In this document: in pieces, positions 1 through 8,785 of the stretch | Numbering within the stretch: position 1 is the stretch's first letter | Layout: each line of letters opens with the position of its first letter | Assembly (NCBI RefSeq): GCF_005116675.2 | Contig: NZ_CP050699.1 | Coordinates: 2,317,001-2,381,000 of the forward strand | Direction of reading: 5' to 3' | Origin: Desulfosediminicola ganghwensis | GTDB lineage: Bacteria > Desulfobacterota > Desulfobulbia > Desulfobulbales > Desulfocapsaceae | Length of the DNA stretch: 64,000 nucleotides | Made by a program: the position numbers and the translations under genes | Notes under the pieces: generated by a model | Seen by the model: the letters and a program-made list of their open reading frames with translations, nothing else | Told to the model about the DNA's origin: nothing | The model's database searches: none

Positions 1-817
1 CTACGTTATCGGCCTTGGCCGGAATGGTGAAGGTATCGATCCAACCCAGGGCACCGCTTTTCGGGGCGATGAAATCGATATCAGGGTTCTCGGCGTGCAG
101 CTTCCAGCCACCATTCTCCCAACCCATGGCCACGGTTACCTCACCGCTACGTACCATCTCCAGCAGGGCGTCACCGTTTGACCAGTAGTTCTTTACGTAT
201 GGCTTGGACTGGATCATTTTTTGCGAAACTTCATCCATCAATGCCTTGTATGCTTTAGGATCATCATACTTGGCAAACGGATCTGCACCCCCGGCGAAAG
301 CGAGTCCGATCAGGGTCGGGCGCTTGAGACGGTAACTGATGCGACCATCATATGCCTGGTCAAGCAGCGCATCGTAATCTTTGGCTTCAGGAGCAAGCTT
401 GGTATTGACGATAAGGCCGGAGGTTCCGTAGCAAAATGGTACACCGAAAGAGTCATCACCGACCTTGGTGTTTTTCTTAACCGCGTCGAGCATTGAGGGG
501 ATGAACTGAGCGCTTTCCACCTTGCTGTAATCAAGTGGCTGATAGAGCTTGAACTCTGCCTGTACGGAAGAAATACGATCCTGGCTTGGCTGGGCAAGGT
601 CAAAGCCTGCACCGCGGGTGGCGCGGAGTTTGGCAATCATCTCCTCGTTGTTGCTGAAGGTCAGCTCAACTTTCATACCGGTCTCTTTTTCAAATTTTTC
701 AACCAGCTCCTGGGGGGCGTATCCTTTCCAGGTAAGAATCTTCAGGGTGTCCTGGGCCTGGGCAGTGGTGGCAAGGCCAATGAGCGCAACAGAGGCGAAA
801 GTCAGAAGTCTCTTCAT
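1..817 (-). CDS. Polyamine-type ABC transporter substrate-binding protein (partial, 3' end outside window)
   Basis: About 272 residues of a periplasmic solute-binding protein of the PotD/PotF (spermidine/putrescine) type. The N-terminus has a classical signal peptide (MKRLLTFASVALIGLATTAQA) followed by the family opening LKILTWKGYAPQELVEKFE. Further on come the hinge-type motifs GVPFCYGTSGLIVN and VAMGWENGGW. The start at 817 is preceded by AAGGAG seven bases upstream. The gene runs off the left edge, so the transporter partners would lie outside. The substrate is probably a polyamine or a related organic cation, but the ligand residues cannot be fixed from a partial sequence. The family call is firm and the ligand is inference. 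Confidence 0.85.
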   Translation of the reverse strand, partial: MKRLLTFASVALIGLATTAQAQDTLKILTWKGYAPQELVEKFEKETGMKVELTFSNNEEMIAKLRATRGAGFDLAQPSQDRISSVQAEFKLYQPLDYSKVESAQFIPSMLDAVKKNTKVGDDSFGVPFCYGTSGLIVNTKLAPEAKDYDALLDQAYDGRISYRLKRPTLIGLAFAGGADPFAKYDDPKAYKALMDEVSQKMIQSKPYVKNYWSNGDALLEMVRSGEVTVAMGWENGGWKLHAENPDIDFIAPKSGALGWIDTFTIPAKADNV

Positions 818-1242
818 GGTATTCTCCTTGTTTCAATGATAGGGTGATATTTCGAATGCAGGTTTATGAGAGCGTCATGTTCTATATAGCTATGGGTGGT
901 CTCAGGTCGTCTACCCCTTGGAACGATAGGATATAGTGACAGAACAGGGACAACCCTAAACCTTGAGACAGCGGGACGCAACGACTAATAGCATCTATAA
1001 AATGGCTTAACTGACATTTAATGAAAGATCAATGAAATTATAGAGTTTTGCTAAACAGATCTTAATGGAGATGTCGCTTTGCAATATTCGGGGGAGCGGA
1101 CGACAACATTGGGCAACACTCAAATATTGTTTTGTTCGTCTTAACCTGTACAATGGGCCGCTGATGTTGAAAAACTGGCAAGGGCATTGCTGATCGGATG
1201 CTTTTTGCCAAAGTAATAATCCATAGAGAACGTAAAGAAATT

Positions 1243-1950
1243 ATGACAGAGCAGAAAACAGCACTTATAACTGGCGGGAATAAAGGTATTGGTCTGGTAC
1301 TTACAGAAAAATTCATCGAGGCGGGATATACCGTTATCGTTGTCGCCAGAAATTTCGAAGACTTCGAATTCGCCGACCATCCCCAGGTGACAGTTGTACC
1401 TTTCGATTTAAGTAACATAGCCGGTATTCCGGAGTTGATCGCCGGTCTCCCAGCGGTGGATATTCTGATCAACAATGCCGGAGTACTCTTTTCCCTGCCG
1501 TATGATAACTATCCGCAGGAGAAGATGGAGCAGATGATTAAAATTAACCTCGAGGCTCCAGTGGCTCTGATCCGTGAAGTTTCAAAATCCATGGTAGAGA
1601 AAGGATACGGGAGAATTGTCAATAACTCCTCCATCGCCGGCCACATCGGTCACCCGGATCTCTGGTATGGTATCACTAAATCTGGCGTAATCAATATGAC
1701 CAAATCATATGCCAAGATTCTTGGTGGCTATGGCATCGTAGTCAATGCTGTTGCTTCGGGTCCGGTAGAGACTGATATGCTGTATACCATTCCTGAAGAT
1801 CGAAGAAACGCCATAAAAGCGAGCGTTTATACAGGTAGATTTGCAAAACCTGAGGAAGTGGCAGCAGCTATGTTCTGGCTGGCAACCGATTGTCCGGAAT
1901 ATATCAGCGGCACCTGTATCGATATAAATAACGGTGCATTTCCAAGATAA
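1243..1950 (+). CDS. Short-chain dehydrogenase/reductase (SDR)
   Basis: A 235-residue classical SDR, most likely a cytosolic NAD(P)H-dependent oxidoreductase. The Rossmann glycine motif TGGNKGIG lies near residue 10, NNAG near residue 80, the catalytic Ser in NNSSIAG near residue 132 and the YxxxK motif in WYGITK near residue 146. The C-terminal half has the usual substrate-loop pattern ending in a short conserved GTCIDINNGAF segment. The frame is open from 1198, but the homology starts at the ATG at 1243, which gives the family's normal length. The gene is single, with about 380 bases before the next one. It resembles FabG-like reductases, but nothing nearby identifies its substrate. Confidence 0.85.
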   Translation: MTEQKTALITGGNKGIGLVLTEKFIEAGYTVIVVARNFEDFEFADHPQVTVVPFDLSNIAGIPELIAGLPAVDILINNAGVLFSLPYDNYPQEKMEQMIKINLEAPVALIREVSKSMVEKGYGRIVNNSSIAGHIGHPDLWYGITKSGVINMTKSYAKILGGYGIVVNAVASGPVETDMLYTIPEDRRNAIKASVYTGRFAKPEEVAAAMFWLATDCPEYISGTCIDINNGAFPR

Positions 1951-1965
1951 CAAGGTATGGTATCT

Positions 1966-1996
1966 CCCCGGAAAAGTAGCTTTCGCTACGACGGGT
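1966..1996 (+). other. Hairpin downstream of the SDR gene
   Basis: GTAGC-TTTC-GCTAC forms a tight five-base-pair stem, flanked by an outer CCC/GGG pairing across CCCCGGAAAA and GACGGG. It lies 16 bases after the SDR stop codon. There is no T-tract directly after it, so it is at best a weak terminator or an mRNA 3'-end stabiliser. The rest of the 380-base gap up to the next gene (1951-2331) shows nothing else I recognise. Confidence 0.35.
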
Positions 1997-2331
1997 GAGC
2001 TTTGAGACGTTTTTGTGATAAATCGATGGGGATTGCAACAAGAATGTAATCCCCTGTTCCCAAATCTTTCCGGTTCTGATAAACTCCTCCCCCAATTATC
2101 AGGGTTCATGTCTTTATTTAGTTGTTAAATCAGATGGATAGGGAAATGTTTCTGATTTGCTTCATGCTGGCATCGTTCTTGATGAACGGCATCTATGCAA
2201 AATGCTGATTCGGGACGATTTGCACCATTTACAAAGCCTGACAGCGCGATGTGTTTATATTTTGTTTTAGCTCGCAGTAGCCGTGTAAAAGATAAAATAC
2301 AATAACGCCCCACTATCAATGGAGATGAATC

Positions 2332-3324
2332 ATGAAAAAGACACCGTTTTTCTTATGCAGCGTTCTGTTCGTTGCGCTGTTCTGCCTGCCAATCGGCTCA
2401 TTTGCTGAAAAGATTAAGGTCGCCGGCATTTATACCCAGCCAATTCAGCAGAAATGGGATGCCACTCTGCACAGGGCGCTCGTTGCCCTCGCCGATGAGG
2501 GAGAGGTTGAATATGTTTTTTCCGAAAAGGTCTCTAACACAGACTATATTCGGGTGTTGCGCGAGTATGCAGAATCCGGGGTGGCCCTGATTGTCGGTGA
2601 AGCATTTGGTATTTCCCGCGATGTTCGCAAGGTGGCGGCCGATTATCCCGAGGTAGCTTTTCTGATGGGTGATACCTTTGGCCCTTCTGGAAATAATCTG
2701 TCGGTTTTTGATAATTACATCCATGAGCCATGCTACCTGATGGGCATGATCGCGGCTACCATGACCAAGAGCAACAAGATTGGCATGGTCGGCGGATATC
2801 CAATCGGGGAGGTTAACCGCCTGTTCAACGCTTTTATGGCCGGAGCACGTTCTGTAAATCCCGATGTGGAGTTCAAGGTTTCGTTTATCGGCTCCTGGTA
2901 TGATCCGCCCAAGGCCAAGGAGTTTGCCTACGCGCAGGTTGAAGCCGGTGTTGATGTCATGTACGCCGAGCGTGCCGGTGTTGTTGATGCGGCAAGGGAA
3001 AAGGGCATTGTGGCATTTGGAAATGTGAATGACATGAACAAGGAAGAAAACGGCGAAAACGTTGTGGTTGCCTCCGCCCTGTGGCATATGGAGCCGGCAA
3101 TCGGGCACGCTGTCAAACTGGTGAAAGCCGGTGAGTTCAAGGCTGAGGATTACAGGGAGTGGACCATGATGGCCAAAGGTGGTGCGTCCCTTACTCCATA
3201 CTATGAATTTGAGGACAAACTGCCTGCAGAGATCAAGGAGAAGGTTGCTGAAACCGCTGCTGCGATCAAGGCTGGTTCTTTTGTTGTTGAAATTGACGAT
3301 GATGAGCCGAAATCGACCTTCTAA
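2332..3324 (+). CDS. BMP-family (nucleoside-type) ABC transporter substrate-binding protein
   Basis: A 330-residue secreted binding protein of the Bmp/Med (PF02608) family, which mostly binds nucleosides, purines or autoinducer-like ligands. A signal peptide ends near residue 25 (IGSFA-EKIKVAGIY). Family signatures are VALIVGEAF, NYIHEPCYLMGMIAA, KIGMVGGYPIGEVNR and ADVMYAERAG-like segments. The start is supported by GGAG seven bases upstream. It is the first gene of a compact operon with one ATPase, two permeases and a cytosine deaminase homologue, so a nucleobase or nucleoside ligand is the best guess. No lipobox cysteine is present at the cleavage site, so it is probably soluble in the periplasm. 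Confidence 0.88.
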   Translation: MKKTPFFLCSVLFVALFCLPIGSFAEKIKVAGIYTQPIQQKWDATLHRALVALADEGEVEYVFSEKVSNTDYIRVLREYAESGVALIVGEAFGISRDVRKVAADYPEVAFLMGDTFGPSGNNLSVFDNYIHEPCYLMGMIAATMTKSNKIGMVGGYPIGEVNRLFNAFMAGARSVNPDVEFKVSFIGSWYDPPKAKEFAYAQVEAGVDVMYAERAGVVDAAREKGIVAFGNVNDMNKEENGENVVVASALWHMEPAIGHAVKLVKAGEFKAEDYREWTMMAKGGASLTPYYEFEDKLPAEIKEKVAETAAAIKAGSFVVEIDDDEPKSTF

Positions 3325-3333
3325 GTTAACGAG

Positions 3334-3360
3334 CTGTCGGCGGTATTAGGCCGCTGACAG
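3334..3360 (+). other. Hairpin between binding-protein and ATPase genes
   Basis: CTGTCGGCGG and CCGCTGACAG form a ten-base-pair stem (one G-T wobble) with a seven-base loop, placed between the binding-protein stop and the ATPase start. There is no T-run. Such hairpins commonly protect the upstream message and give more binding protein than membrane components. Its role here is inference. Confidence 0.5.
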
Positions 3361-3375
3361 CGACGAGTTTTATCC

Positions 3376-4926
3376 ATGGACGGGAATAAACCGCTTCTCA
3401 GGCTTCAAGGTATTACCAAAACCTTCGGTCCGCTGGTCGCTAATGACTCCATAGACCTGAAACTGGACAGAGGAGAGATTCTGGCCCTGCTCGGTGAGAA
3501 CGGGGCCGGCAAGACCACACTTATGAATATCCTTTTCGGCCATTATGTTGCCGATCAGGGGAACATTGAAATCGACGGCTTGCCCTTGCCGCCGGGTTCA
3601 CCGAAAGAGTCGCTGGAAGCAAAACTGGGCATGGTTCATCAGCATTTTACCCTCGCGGACAATATGACTGTCCTCGACAATATTATGCTGGGGACCGAGC
3701 CGCTTTTTTCGTTTCGTCGTAAAGACAGTGAAGCGAAGGCGAAAATAAAAAAATTGTCAGATCAGTATGAGATCGATGTCAATCCGAACACATTGGTCAA
3801 CAGGCTCTCTGTTGGCCAAAGACAAAGGGTTGAGATACTCAAGGCACTGTATCGGGATACCAGAATTCTCATCCTGGATGAGCCAACGGCAGTTCTGACT
3901 CCCCAGGAGAGCGCTCATCTCTTTGCCACCCTTAAACTTCTGGTTGCAGAAGGATTGTCTATCATTTTCATCACCCATAAGCTGCGTGAGGTAATGGCTG
4001 TCAGTGATCGTTGTCTGGTGCTCAGGCACGGCAAGGTTATTCACCAGTGCAAAACCGCCGAAACTTCTGCCGATAAGCTGGCAAGAGAAATGGTTGGCGG
4101 TGAATTGCCGACGGTTGAGCGCAAGATAGCGTCACCGGGAGAACCACGTCTTGAACTGGCGAATATCAATATCAACAGTAACGACGGACATCAGCTGCTC
4201 AGAGAGCTGTCTCTGACTGTTTATAGCGGTGAGATCGTCGGTATTGCCGGAGTTTCCGGTAACGGTCAGGGGCATCTGGCCGATCTTGTCTCCGGTTTGC
4301 TTATCCCTTCTTCAGGCAAAATGCTTCTCGATGGCGAGGTAGTACGTTCGCCTTCTCCGCTCACTATGTTGCGGCAGGGGGTGGGAAGAATACCTGAGGA
4401 CAGAACTTCGACAGGAGTGATAGGTGATATGACGGTGGTGGAAAATGTTGCCCTGGAAAAGTATTGGAAGTCGGAGTTCAGTAGCTTCGGGATACTCAAC
4501 GGGGCAGCTCTCGCCAATCACACCGATGAACTGATTTCGACCTACGACGTACGCTGTGGCGGGCAGGATGCCAATGCCCGCACCATGTCTGGCGGAAATA
4601 TGCAAAAACTCATACTCGCGAGGGCATTGTCTGAAAAGCCCAAAGTCATCATCGCCAACCAGCCGACCTGGGGCCTTGATGTCGGGGCTACGGCCTTTGT
4701 TCATCGTCAGCTGATCGAGGCGAGCAGGGATGGTGCCGGAGTAATTATCATCTCAGAAGATCTCGATGAACTTTTCACAGTGGCCGATGTCATTCAGGTA
4801 ATGTATCAGGGTAGCCTGTCGCCACCTATAGATCCGGGCCAGACTTCTGCTGCAGAGCTGGGGCTTGCCATGAGCGGCCATCGGGATGTGCTTCATTCGA
4901 AGCAACTGAGGGAGGAGCAGTCATGA
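3376..4926 (+). CDS. Nucleoside-type ABC transporter ATP-binding protein (two ABC domains)
   Basis: A 516-residue cytoplasmic ATPase with two fused ABC cassettes, the layout of sugar and BMP-type nucleoside importers. Cassette 1 has Walker A GENGAGKTT (near residue 41), signature LSVGQRQRVEILKAL (near 142) and Walker B ILILDEPTAVLTPQE. Cassette 2 has a degenerate Walker A (GVSGNGQGHL, no GKS/T) and signature MSGGNMQKLILARAL. The degenerate second P-loop is normal for this family. It follows the binding protein by 51 bases and overlaps the first permease by four bases (ATGA), so the two are translationally coupled. Confidence 0.9.
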   Translation: MDGNKPLLRLQGITKTFGPLVANDSIDLKLDRGEILALLGENGAGKTTLMNILFGHYVADQGNIEIDGLPLPPGSPKESLEAKLGMVHQHFTLADNMTVLDNIMLGTEPLFSFRRKDSEAKAKIKKLSDQYEIDVNPNTLVNRLSVGQRQRVEILKALYRDTRILILDEPTAVLTPQESAHLFATLKLLVAEGLSIIFITHKLREVMAVSDRCLVLRHGKVIHQCKTAETSADKLAREMVGGELPTVERKIASPGEPRLELANININSNDGHQLLRELSLTVYSGEIVGIAGVSGNGQGHLADLVSGLLIPSSGKMLLDGEVVRSPSPLTMLRQGVGRIPEDRTSTGVIGDMTVVENVALEKYWKSEFSSFGILNGAALANHTDELISTYDVRCGGQDANARTMSGGNMQKLILARALSEKPKVIIANQPTWGLDVGATAFVHRQLIEASRDGAGVIIISEDLDELFTVADVIQVMYQGSLSPPIDPGQTSAAELGLAMSGHRDVLHSKQLREEQS

Positions 4927-5972
4927 GACTCGAACCTCGAGAAAACTCAACCCTGTTGCTCAAAGCCCTGGTACCGGTCAGCGCCGCCTGTATCGCCCTG
5001 TTTTGCTGCTCACTGCTCATTCTCTGGGCCGGAGCATCACCTGTTGATGCAACCATTTTGCTGGTAAAAGGCGCGGTTGGCTCACGGTTTGCCATCTCAG
5101 AGACACTGACCAGGGCTATTCCACTGATTTTTACCGGCCTTGCCGCCTCGGTGGCTTTCAGGGCCAAACTGTGGAATATCGGCGCCGAAGGCCAACTCTA
5201 CGCTGGTGCCTGCGTTGCCACCTGGCTCGGTACCGGCATGATTGATCTCCCTGCCGGGTTGATGATTCCCTTTCTTTTTCTGGCCGGGGCGTTAGCTGGT
5301 GGTCTGCTTCTGCTTGGGCCAACGATTCTGAAAACGAAATTTGGCGTTGATGAGGTTGTGACTACGTTGCTGCTCAACTTTATCGCGCTGCTCTTTGTCA
5401 ACTGGCTGGTGTTCGGCCCCTGGAAAGATCCGATGGCCATGGGCTGGCCCCAGGCTGCACCAGTGGTCGATTCAGCGATACTTGGCCATATGATTCCCAA
5501 GACCAGACTCCACTGGGGGCTGGCTATTGCCGTGGCCACTGCCGTATTTGTCTGGCTGCTGATGCGCTTCACCACCTGGGGCTATGAAATCAGGGCGGTG
5601 GGGTATAACCCGAAGGCGAGCAATTTTGTGGGTATCCCGGTAAACAGCACAATTATACGTACCGCTCTCATCTCCGGAGGCATCGCCGGTTTTGCCGGTG
5701 TTTCAGAGCTTTGCGGGCTCAGGGGCTACCTTACCCTGGATCTCTCTCCGGGATTCGGCTATTCGGGTATCGTGGTTGCCATGCTTGCAGCCCTGCATCC
5801 CCTTGGCGTTCTACTCTCCTCGCTCTTTATTGCCGTGCTCTCCATCGGTGCCGACTCCATGAGCAGGTCGTTGAATATTTCTAATTACATTGCTGATGTG
5901 GCTACTGCAGTCTCATTGCTCGCGGTACTCTTCAGCATGATGCTCACCAGATATCGTATCAGGTGGAGGTAG
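4923..5972 (+). CDS. Nucleoside-type ABC transporter permease 1
   Basis: A 349-residue inner-membrane permease of the BPD_transp_2 family (LivH/RbsC/YufP type). Around nine to ten hydrophobic helices are visible, with the conserved cytoplasmic segments WNIGAEGQLYAGA (near residue 84), TKFGVDEVVTTLLLNFIALL (near 140) and EIRAVGYNPKAS followed by GLRGYLTLDLSPGFGYSGI. These motifs are typical of nucleoside importers such as YufP/NupP. It overlaps the ATPase gene by four bases and is followed three bases later by the second permease, giving the heterodimeric membrane channel. Confidence 0.9.
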   Translation: MRLEPRENSTLLLKALVPVSAACIALFCCSLLILWAGASPVDATILLVKGAVGSRFAISETLTRAIPLIFTGLAASVAFRAKLWNIGAEGQLYAGACVATWLGTGMIDLPAGLMIPFLFLAGALAGGLLLLGPTILKTKFGVDEVVTTLLLNFIALLFVNWLVFGPWKDPMAMGWPQAAPVVDSAILGHMIPKTRLHWGLAIAVATAVFVWLLMRFTTWGYEIRAVGYNPKASNFVGIPVNSTIIRTALISGGIAGFAGVSELCGLRGYLTLDLSPGFGYSGIVVAMLAALHPLGVLLSSLFIAVLSIGADSMSRSLNISNYIADVATAVSLLAVLFSMMLTRYRIRWR

Positions 5973-5975
5973 CCA

Positions 5976-6917
5976 ATGGAGATCCTACAATTCCTCTTTG
6001 AAGTCGGTTTTTGGGCTGCGACTGTGCGTATGGCAACTCCGTTGATATTCGGTACTATCGGTGAGCTTATCTGTGAACGTGCCGGTGTTCTCAATCTCGG
6101 GATTGAAGGCATTATGGCTGCAGGCTGTATGACCGGCTGGACCTGGGTGTATTTCGGTGGAGACTTATGGACCGGGGTGCTGGTGGCAGCTGCGGTAGGA
6201 GCTTTGTTTGGGCTTTTGCATGCACTGTTTACCGTGTATCTGGGGCTGTCACAGCACGTGACCGGGCTGGGGATAACCATGCTTGCCACGGCCCTCTCAT
6301 CGTTCGTGTTCAGGATGCTGCTGCCCGATGTCACGACGCCCCCGAAGATTATCCCGTTTCAGCCTCTGCAGATACCTGTACTGAGCGATATTCCATTTCT
6401 GGGGGAGGTACTGTTTACTCAATCACCGATGACCTTGCTGGCCCTGCTATCAGTTGTGGCAGTGGCCTATTTTTTGAAGAAGACACCGGCGGGGCTTGCT
6501 CTATGCATGACCGGCGAGAACCCGATGGCAGTAGAATCCCAGGGGCTTTCAGTATTCGCCATCCGTACCGCAGCGGTGATGGTTGGCAGCGCCTTCATGG
6601 CCATTGGCGGCGCGTTTCTCACCATGTCCGCCTTTGATGCCTTCTATATTGGCATGGTCAACGGCAGGGGCTGGATCTGTATCGCTCTGGTTGTTTTCGC
6701 TTCATGGAATCCGGGTAAAGCGCTGGTGGGCACAATAATATTTGCAGCCTTTGACGCATTGCAGATGAGGGTCCAGCAGCAATCCGGCATGGTTATTCCC
6801 TATCAGTTCTACCTGATGATGCCCTATGTGGTGTCCATTATAGCTCTTATTATTATGTCCAGAAGATCTGCGTATCCCAAAGCACTGTTGGTACCTTTCA
6901 GAAAAGGCGAACGTTAA
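5976..6917 (+). CDS. Nucleoside-type ABC transporter permease 2
   Basis: A 313-residue permease of the same BPD_transp_2 family, resembling YufQ/NupQ. It shows eight or more membrane segments, the early motif ERAGVLNLGIEGIMAAGC (near residue 34), the helix pair around HVTGLGITMLATALS, and a late MVNGRGWICIALVVFASWNPG segment that is diagnostic of BMP-type importers. The gene starts three bases after permease 1 and ends nine bases before the cytosine deaminase homologue. The pair would form the transmembrane pore fed by the binding protein at 2332. Confidence 0.9.
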   Translation: MEILQFLFEVGFWAATVRMATPLIFGTIGELICERAGVLNLGIEGIMAAGCMTGWTWVYFGGDLWTGVLVAAAVGALFGLLHALFTVYLGLSQHVTGLGITMLATALSSFVFRMLLPDVTTPPKIIPFQPLQIPVLSDIPFLGEVLFTQSPMTLLALLSVVAVAYFLKKTPAGLALCMTGENPMAVESQGLSVFAIRTAAVMVGSAFMAIGGAFLTMSAFDAFYIGMVNGRGWICIALVVFASWNPGKALVGTIIFAAFDALQMRVQQQSGMVIPYQFYLMMPYVVSIIALIIMSRRSAYPKALLVPFRKGER

Positions 6918-6926
6918 GGAGAAACA

Positions 6927-8210
6927 ATGTTTGACTATCTCGTAAGAAATGCAATGTTACCGGGCAGCACAAGTCCTGTGGATATCGCGATTGATGAAGG
7001 TCGATTTGTGGCCATAGAGAGTGTTATTACCGGTGATGCGCATAATGAACTGGACGTGCAGGGATGTTTGGTAACCCCGCCATTTGTTGATTGTCATTTT
7101 CATCTGGATGCTGCTCTCTCACTTGGCGTACCGCGATATAACCAGAGTGGCACCTTACTGGAGGGTATTCAGATCTGGAGTGAGCTGAAGCCTGACCTTA
7201 CTGCCGAGGCGGTTAAGGAGCGGGCACTGAAGTTGCTTCAGTGGTCAATCGCCAAAGGGACACTGGCTATCCGAACCCATGTGGACGTAACCGATCCATC
7301 TCTGCTGGCAGTTGATGTGTTGCTTGAAGTTCGGGAAGAGATGAAAGAGTGGGTCGATATCCAGCTTGTTGCCTTTCCCCAGGATGGGGTACTCCGTACC
7401 GAAGGTGGTAAGGATTTGTTGCTGAGAGCGCTGGATAAAGGGGTGGATGTCGTTGGTGGTATACCCCATTTTGAGCGGACCATGTCCAAGGGCAGTGAGT
7501 CGATCAGCTGGCTTCTTTCCATTGCCGAGTCCCGTGGCCTGCTAGTGGACATGCACTGTGACGAAACCGATGATCCCATGTCGAGACATATCGAGCATCT
7601 CACTTTTGAAACGGAGCGCCTTGGGCTTGGTGGGCGGGTTGCCGCTTCCCATCTGACCAGCATGCATTCCATGGATAATTATTATGTCTCCAAGCTGTTG
7701 CCGCTTATGGCAGAAGCTGGTATCCAGGCGATCTGCAACCCGTTGATCAACATCCATCTGCAGGGTCGACATGATAATTATCCGAAGCGGCGAGGTTTAA
7801 CCAGGGTTCCCGAACTGCTTGAAGCAGGGGTTAATGTTGCCTTTGGGCATGATTGTGTCATGGATCCATGGTATCCGATGGGGAGCCATGACATGCTTGA
7901 GGTTGCCCACATGGGTGCCCATTGCCTGCAGATGATGGGCGCCTCCCAGGCACATACGCTTGTTGAAATGGTTACTTCACGAAGCGCCGGAGTTCTCAAT
8001 CTTGACGGCTATGGTATTTCCGTGGGCAATCAGGCGGACTTTGTGGTCTTGCAGGCTGTAAACGAAATGGAAGCACTACGCTTGAAACCCGCCAGGCTCT
8101 TTGTGTTTCGCAAAGGGCAAATCATCGCCTCAACACCGCATGTCGAGAGCACACTCCATCTGGACGGAGTGCGGTCTAAGGTATCTTTTCAACAAGGAGA
8201 TCCTGGCTGA
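6927..8210 (+). CDS. codA: Cytosine deaminase-like amidohydrolase
   Basis: A 427-residue metal-dependent amidohydrolase closely resembling E. coli CodA, which hydrolyses cytosine to uracil and ammonia. Metal and catalytic motifs are in order: CHFHLDAA (two His), RTHVDVTD, PHFER, HCDETDD (metal His plus catalytic Glu), SHLTSMH, NIHLQGRHDNYPKRRG and FGHDCVMDPWYP. The metal-binding Asp of FGHD is present, but the next residue, Asp314 in E. coli CodA, is Cys here, so substrate range may differ (for example isocytosine or another pyrimidine). The start follows AAGGAG. It sits nine bases after the permease as the last gene of the operon, which implies import of a nucleobase or nucleoside and intracellular deamination. 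Confidence 0.8.
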   Translation: MFDYLVRNAMLPGSTSPVDIAIDEGRFVAIESVITGDAHNELDVQGCLVTPPFVDCHFHLDAALSLGVPRYNQSGTLLEGIQIWSELKPDLTAEAVKERALKLLQWSIAKGTLAIRTHVDVTDPSLLAVDVLLEVREEMKEWVDIQLVAFPQDGVLRTEGGKDLLLRALDKGVDVVGGIPHFERTMSKGSESISWLLSIAESRGLLVDMHCDETDDPMSRHIEHLTFETERLGLGGRVAASHLTSMHSMDNYYVSKLLPLMAEAGIQAICNPLINIHLQGRHDNYPKRRGLTRVPELLEAGVNVAFGHDCVMDPWYPMGSHDMLEVAHMGAHCLQMMGASQAHTLVEMVTSRSAGVLNLDGYGISVGNQADFVVLQAVNEMEALRLKPARLFVFRKGQIIASTPHVESTLHLDGVRSKVSFQQGDPG

Positions 8211-8239
8211 GAAGACAGATTTTCAGCGCTTTACTACCT

Positions 8240-8262
8240 GGTGCCGGGATTCTCCCGGCACC
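8240..8262 (+). terminator. Hairpin ending the nucleobase operon
   Basis: GGTGCCGGGA-TTC-TCCCGGCACC is a perfect ten-base-pair stem with a three-base loop, 30 bases after the codA-like stop codon. It lacks a downstream T-run, so it may act with Rho or only as a 3'-end protector. The remaining 520 bases up to 8785 are AT-rich and I see nothing recognisable in them. Confidence 0.55.
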
Positions 8263-8785
8263 ACCATGTACCTATTCAATTCTGCCTCCTTGGGCTGATT
8301 CAAACTCTTTTCCTTCCTGTGATCATATAGTATCGATTTTATGAGTATAATTACCTGTTTCGCACTCCTTTTTTCTTGGTCAGCTATTTGTTTTATTAAA
8401 GAAAATCTGATTGCCATTTCAATGCAGATTAAAGTGAATCAGAAAAAACAGTGAGGTGGGAACGACGAGGATGGGAAGGCCTACCTGAATCGTTAAGCCG
8501 TGATGTAGGCATGTTGCCCATTGTTTTTAGAGTTGATCCGCGGCGGTGCTCGGCTGTGGTGAATAATTTGGTCAATTTGCTTGGAGTAATCAATCCAATA
8601 TGTTGTATTTGCTCGAATTAATTAATTTTTAAAAGGCATGAAATGGTGACTGGTGATAGTATAACAGAACCTCTGTGTGTAATGATTGTGATTGGCAGAG
8701 AATAAAGATTATGTGGTTGGCATAGACTTCAGGTTCTTCGATTCCAGATGTTTAAATTTCATCCAGATTCAAAAGGAACAGTGCA

